The notes under the pieces were generated by a model, which saw nothing but the letters and a program-made list of their open reading frames with translations, did not search any database and was not told the DNA's origin. A stretch of 64,000 bases of DNA from Mycolicibacterium flavescens (GTDB lineage Bacteria; Actinomycetota; Actinomycetes; Mycobacteriales; Mycobacteriaceae), in the NCBI RefSeq assembly GCF_001722335.1, contig NZ_MIHA01000005.1, forward strand, positions 186,001 through 250,000, in the 5' to 3' direction. Position numbers and translations under genes: made by a program. Every line of letters starts with the position of its first letter. Position 1 is the stretch's first letter. Positions 60,885 through 64,000 of this stretch are shown here, in pieces.

Positions 60885-61859
60885 CTACTCGGCGTCGTTG
60901 GCCTCACGCCAGGCCTGCCAGATCTCCGGCCGCAGCCGGCCGCGATCCGGTACCGGCAGCCCGGCGTCGCGTGCCCAGGCTCGCACGTCGGCGGTGCTGG
61001 GCCCGGTGTCGATCGCAGGAGCCGCGACCGGGACCGGCGAGATACGCTGCAGCGCCGCCTCTTCGGAGACCGCCCAGGTATGCGCGGCCGCCAGGAACCG
61101 GTAGGTCCACTCCTCGGCGAGTTGACGTGTCTCGCAGAACACGATCGGCACTGTGGGCCAACGGATCTGCAACTCGGCGAGGTTGTCGGCGGCGATCGCC
61201 GGCCGGATGAACGTGTTGCGGAACAGCTGCGAGTAACGGTCCTCCACCACCACCGCCGCCCGCGGCAGCGACGCCAGATGCCCGACCTGATACCGCAACT
61301 TGCCGCTGGTCAGGCTCGACGTCAGATCCGACATCGACTTGCGTTCGACGCTCGCGACCAGGGTTCCGTCGACGGCGACCGCGTAGTCGCCGCACGGCAG
61401 CGCCTGTTTGACGAGGTCGACCTGCTGCGTGTTGAACGTGTACGCGTACCGCTCATGCGCGTCGACGAGGATCTGCAACCGCTCGATGCCCTGCGCGCGG
61501 GCGGTCGGCGTGCGCACATTGGGTCGCGCCTGCTTACGCGTGCGCGGCGACTGCCAGAACACCGTCTCGCGTCCCCGCGTGGTGGTGAACACGATCTGCG
61601 AGCGGTTCTCCCGCCCGCGCGTGAGGATCACGTCGATCGCGGCACCGCGGCGCTGGCACGACTGCAGCGGGAGCCGCTCGACGATCTCAGGGTCGGCCGG
61701 CCACTCGTCGAGGCTCATCGGATGGCAGTACAGCGCCTTGACTCGCGGCCACGTGCCTGAGGTCCGAAACAGCAGGTCACCGCCGGGTTGCGGCAGCCGT
61801 ACCAGGTAGGGCAGCCGCGAGTCCCGCTGCGGATTGACCGCGATCAGCAGTTCGGCCAC
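60885..61859 (-). CDS. ERCC4-type nuclease fused to an Lsr2-like DNA-binding domain
   Basis: The product has 324 residues from GTG at 61859 (VAELLIAVNPQRDSRLPYLV). The central part (about 140-260) holds the ERCC4 nuclease signature: LPCGDYAV, then VASVERKSMSDL (the ERKxxxD metal site), then a helix and VVVEDRYSQLF. The C-terminal 45 residues match the Lsr2 DNA-binding pattern: STADVRAWARDAGLPVPDRG then RLRPEIWQAWREAN, including the RGR-like hook that reads AT-rich minor grooves. The combination suggests a nuclease directed to AT-rich or foreign DNA or to branched structures. It is divergent from the RNase H gene. Confidence 0.88.
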   Translation of the reverse strand: MAELLIAVNPQRDSRLPYLVRLPQPGGDLLFRTSGTWPRVKALYCHPMSLDEWPADPEIVERLPLQSCQRRGAAIDVILTRGRENRSQIVFTTTRGRETVFWQSPRTRKQARPNVRTPTARAQGIERLQILVDAHERYAYTFNTQQVDLVKQALPCGDYAVAVDGTLVASVERKSMSDLTSSLTSGKLRYQVGHLASLPRAAVVVEDRYSQLFRNTFIRPAIAADNLAELQIRWPTVPIVFCETRQLAEEWTYRFLAAAHTWAVSEEAALQRISPVPVAAPAIDTGPSTADVRAWARDAGLPVPDRGRLRPEIWQAWREANDAE

Positions 61860-61885
61860 GAAGCCCAGTGTGCCCCGACCAGGCC

Positions 61886-61945
61886 GCGAGTGTGGGATTG
61901 GGACACGCGAAAGTGCCCGACGGCGTGACACAACCCCACGCTCGC
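61886..61945. repeat. palindrome in the divergent ERCC4/RNase H promoter
   Basis: Arms GCGAGTGTGGGATTG (61886-61900) and CAACCCCACGCTCGC (61931-61945) pair with two mismatches. The GAGTGTG end is shared with the palindrome at 39033-39096. Here it stands between divergent starts, so it is not a terminator of a called gene. Confidence 0.65.
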
Positions 61946-61992
61946 CGCAAAGACCGGATGACATGTCGGACCCGGTCCTTACAGTCCCGGAC

Positions 61993-62934
61993 ATGGACAC
62001 CATCGAGAAGACTGCAGCCAAGCCGGTGGCCAGGCCTCGCCCGGCCGACGTCGTGCCGGCGCGGCCGCGCCCGGTGACGACGGTGGCGATCGTCGTCGCG
62101 GGGCCCGGCGACACCGCGTTCCGCTATTCGGCCTGCTCGGCGGATCAGAACTGGACCGGCACGGTGACGGCAGACTCCGCCGAGACCGCGATCCTCGACG
62201 TGATCAAACGGGTGCGCGCGCAGTCCGACGCGCCGCGGCTGCGGTTCGTCGTGCAGCTGCCGCCGCGCAGCACGCTGTGGGCGCTGCGCGACGAGATCCC
62301 GGTGCTGATGCCCGGGGTGTTCGTGGAGCGGCCGACGCTGGTCGACGAGCCGCTGATGACGGCCGCCCGCCGGGGTCTGCTGCGCAGGCCGGTCACGCAG
62401 GAGCCGGTGTGGGTGGCGACGGACGGTTCCGTGCGCGGCAAGGTGACCGGCTACGGCTGGTTGGCGTCGACGGGCGAGTACGGGCTGATGGGATTTCGTC
62501 ACTCGCGCAAGCAGATCGGGCCGAACGTGGTGCTGGTCGCCGAGCTGCGCGCGATCGCCAAGGCAGTGCAGTATCTGCGCGGACGCGACATCACGGTGCT
62601 CAGCGACAGCAAGCTGGCCGTCGCGATGGTGCAGCGCTGGATGGCCGGCGACGACGTGCTGCCCGACGGCTACAGCCGCGTCCGCGACAACGGCAGGACC
62701 CCCGGGCTGGTGACCGCCCAGCGGATGATCTTCGCCGAGCGCGACCGGATCCACCCGGTGTGGGTCAAGGCGCACGCCGGAGAGCCGCTCAATGAGGGCG
62801 CCGACGCGCTGGCTCGGCTGGCGTCGCGGTACGTACTGGGCGACAGCGGCCTCGACGGCACCGAATACCGCTGTCGCGCGGACGATCTCGCTGAGACCTT
62901 CGCAGCGGAGTTCAACCGCCGCAAATCCGCCTGA
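61993..62934 (+). CDS. RNase HI-family protein with an N-terminal extension
   Basis: The product has 313 residues. ATG at 61993 follows TACAGT (61980-61985) by 7 bases, consistent with a leaderless transcript; ATG at 61963 is the alternative. The first 130 residues are unassigned. The RNase H domain (about 135-295) has all catalytic acids: ATDGS, VAELRAIAKAV, VLSDSKLAVAM, and WVKAHAGEPLNEGADALARLA with the His and last Asp. It cuts RNA in RNA-DNA hybrids. Its stop codon abuts that of vapC. Confidence 0.9.
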   Translation: MDTIEKTAAKPVARPRPADVVPARPRPVTTVAIVVAGPGDTAFRYSACSADQNWTGTVTADSAETAILDVIKRVRAQSDAPRLRFVVQLPPRSTLWALRDEIPVLMPGVFVERPTLVDEPLMTAARRGLLRRPVTQEPVWVATDGSVRGKVTGYGWLASTGEYGLMGFRHSRKQIGPNVVLVAELRAIAKAVQYLRGRDITVLSDSKLAVAMVQRWMAGDDVLPDGYSRVRDNGRTPGLVTAQRMIFAERDRIHPVWVKAHAGEPLNEGADALARLASRYVLGDSGLDGTEYRCRADDLAETFAAEFNRRKSA

Positions 62935-63330
62935 TCACGGCCTTACGAGGACTGCGACATCGCGGTGTAGCTGGGCGAGCCCTTCGTCGAAGGTGGCGAG
63001 TTGGCCCTTGCGACTCCGCGCCAGCGCGGCCAAGTAAGCGTCTGTCACCTGGCGGTGCCCGACGACCCCGGTGGGGTCAAGGTCGGAGTAGGACAGTGAA
63101 TCTGGCCAGAAGGCGTGCCGTTCTGCAGCGGCCAAAGTCTTGATGACCTCGCGGGCCGCAGTCACCGGTTGGCCGGCGCGTACCAGAAACCGAGTCAGAC
63201 TTCCCTCGGTGATCGGGCAGGTTGCAAAGGCGAAATCGCCTGCGGCCAACCACTCCACGGCCCGGTCGTGGTGCACGTGGTCAGCGACGACGAGCGCAAT
63301 GAGCACGTTCGCGTCGAGCAGCGTGGTCAC
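62935..63330 (-). CDS. vapC: VapC-family PIN-domain toxin
   Basis: The product has 131 residues. PIN-domain acids: LLDANVLIAL (Asp6), the Glu in PITEGSLTRFL, VTDAYLAALA and TFDEGLAQ near the end. It should cut specific RNAs when free of its antitoxin. It overlaps the antitoxin gene by 4 bases (ATGA). Confidence 0.93.
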   Translation of the reverse strand: MTTLLDANVLIALVVADHVHHDRAVEWLAAGDFAFATCPITEGSLTRFLVRAGQPVTAAREVIKTLAAAERHAFWPDSLSYSDLDPTGVVGHRQVTDAYLAALARSRKGQLATFDEGLAQLHRDVAVLVRP

Positions 63331-63551
63331 TCGTCCTCCAAAGAGCGAACATCCTCGGAGGTCACCACCGTTCCGACGGTGACGAGCGGCAACCCCGTCC
63401 GCGGGTCACGCGAAACCGACGTCGCGTCCCCCGACGAAAGACCGCGACGCATCAGGTCAGCCACGGTTTGACTCAACGACCGACCGGTGTCGCGGGCGAT
63501 CGCGAGCGCCTGTTTATGCAGGTCCTCCGGCAGATCGATGGTGGTACGCAT
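63327..63551 (-). CDS. vapB: VapB-family antitoxin
   Basis: The product has 74 residues. ATG at 63551 has GGTGGAG upstream; a longer frame is not needed. The ribbon-helix-helix is MRTTIDLPEDLHKQALAIAR with GRSLSQTVADLMRRGL, and the C-terminal tail (TVGTVVTSEDVRSLEDE) should wrap the toxin. The pair should repress its own promoter. Confidence 0.92.
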   Translation of the reverse strand: MRTTIDLPEDLHKQALAIARDTGRSLSQTVADLMRRGLSSGDATSVSRDPRTGLPLVTVGTVVTSEDVRSLEDE

Positions 63552-63599
63552 GGCTCCACCGTAGCATCGCCGCATCATGATGCGATGATGCGGAAGCGC

Positions 63600-64000
63600 T
63601 CAGGCTGCACGGGAGTCCCGCAACCGCGCGCACGCCTCTTCGAATCGCGCCCACTCAGCGGTCGTCGGTCTCACAGCGAAGTCGGTCAACGCGTCCGCGC
63701 CCACCTCCAGTCCCGGCGCTAGCGGCGCCAGCATCCCTGCCAGGTTGGCGAGCTGCCCGGCGGGACTGTCCGCATAACTCTCGAACACCCGCTCCCGGAT
63801 CCAGGCTTCGGCGACGTCCACGCCCTCGACAAGATCCAGACCCGGCACGCCCAATGCAGGTCCGCACGCGGCAACGTGGTTCTCGTAGCGATCGTCCCAT
63901 CGCTCTGTGCGCCAGCCCGGCCACAGCTCCGGCAGCGCCTCGAAGAAGCCCATCGTGTCGGCGGTCTGCCACGCGCCGATCGATTGGGCGGGCACATCGA
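63600..64000 (-). CDS. protein of unknown function, probably cut at its 5' end by the window edge
   Basis: The frame is open to the window edge. It ends at 63600 and reads from near the edge VPAQSIGAWQTADTMGFFEA, then LPELWPGWRTERWDDRYENH. A GTG at 63995 could be the start but has too little upstream sequence to judge. The part seen (about 131 residues) is rich in Trp and acidic residues, with no TM segment or motif that I recognise. Confidence 0.6.
   Translation of the reverse strand, partial: DVPAQSIGAWQTADTMGFFEALPELWPGWRTERWDDRYENHVAACGPALGVPGLDLVEGVDVAEAWIRERVFESYADSPAGQLANLAGMLAPLAPGLEVGADALTDFAVRPTTAEWARFEEACARLRDSRAA

Noticed and set aside
1..64000. tRNA, rRNA, insertion sequence or prophage genes
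   Set aside because: No cloverleaf-like segments, transposases, integrases or phage structural genes were seen in reading the window; very short RNAs could still be missed.

Overview
The window is high-GC DNA from an actinobacterium, most likely a fast-growing member of the Mycobacteriaceae (Mycolicibacterium-like). This rests on gene content: a recCBD operon, a DesA3-like desaturase, GAF-ANTAR regulators, DUF5994, DUF3060 and LppP/LprE-type proteins, a DhmA-type haloalkane dehalogenase beside an SseB-like sulfurtransferase, deazaflavin (F420)-type proteins and an NDMA-dependent alcohol dehydrogenase. GTG and TTG starts and 4-base ATGA/GTGA gene overlaps are common. No rRNA, tRNA, IS element, prophage or CRISPR array was seen. 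All identifications are from reading sequence; no database search was possible.

Region 1 (1-12035) is the most unusual part. Seven tightly overlapping minus-strand genes encode a membrane protein, a coiled-coil protein, a ClpB-D2-like AAA+ ATPase, a small radical SAM protein, an FHA protein with a Cys/His-rich head, a PP2C phosphatase and a membrane-anchored Ser/Thr kinase. After a LuxR-type regulator on the other strand, whose receiver lacks the phospho-acceptor Asp, two more minus genes follow: a large two-TM protein and a kinase whose HRD motif reads HRH. This looks like one phospho-signalling and protein-remodelling system. I do not recognise it as a described system.

Region 2 (12186-16560) holds a DUF3060 protein, a haloalkane dehalogenase, a small secreted protein, an AbiEi/DUF559-like protein, a sulfurtransferase and a SnoaL-like protein. 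Two copies of a 63-bp palindrome lie here; a third is at 60345.

Region 3 (16570-26787) is a catabolic regulon: CoA-ligase-like enzyme, Rieske oxygenase, TetR regulator, APH-like kinase, an unknown protein, a SnoaL-like protein, aldehyde dehydrogenase, P450 and NDMA-type (probably mycofactocin-linked) alcohol dehydrogenase. Two promoter regions carry the same dyad, GTGTCAC-N15-GTGACAC, a likely TetR operator.

Region 4 (26814-48873) has an HD hydrolase and a secreted LppP-like protein, recC-recB-recD, a DASS transporter with a tartrate/malate-type dehydrogenase, an SRPBCC protein with a sulfatase, a FAAL/FadD enzyme, two GAF-ANTAR regulators, a glycosyltransferase, a 45-residue basic protein, a desaturase, a transglutaminase-like protein and a DUF5994 protein. 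Region 5 (49087-60312) starts with cspA and a second DUF5994 gene. It is then dominated by an organosulfur locus: two DszA/NtaA-type monooxygenases, SsuD, an SfnB-like enzyme and a MetNIQ-type importer with two binding proteins. Region 6 (60426-64000) has a deazaflavin-type reductase, an ERCC4-Lsr2 fusion nuclease, an RNase H protein, a VapBC pair and an unknown gene cut by the window edge.
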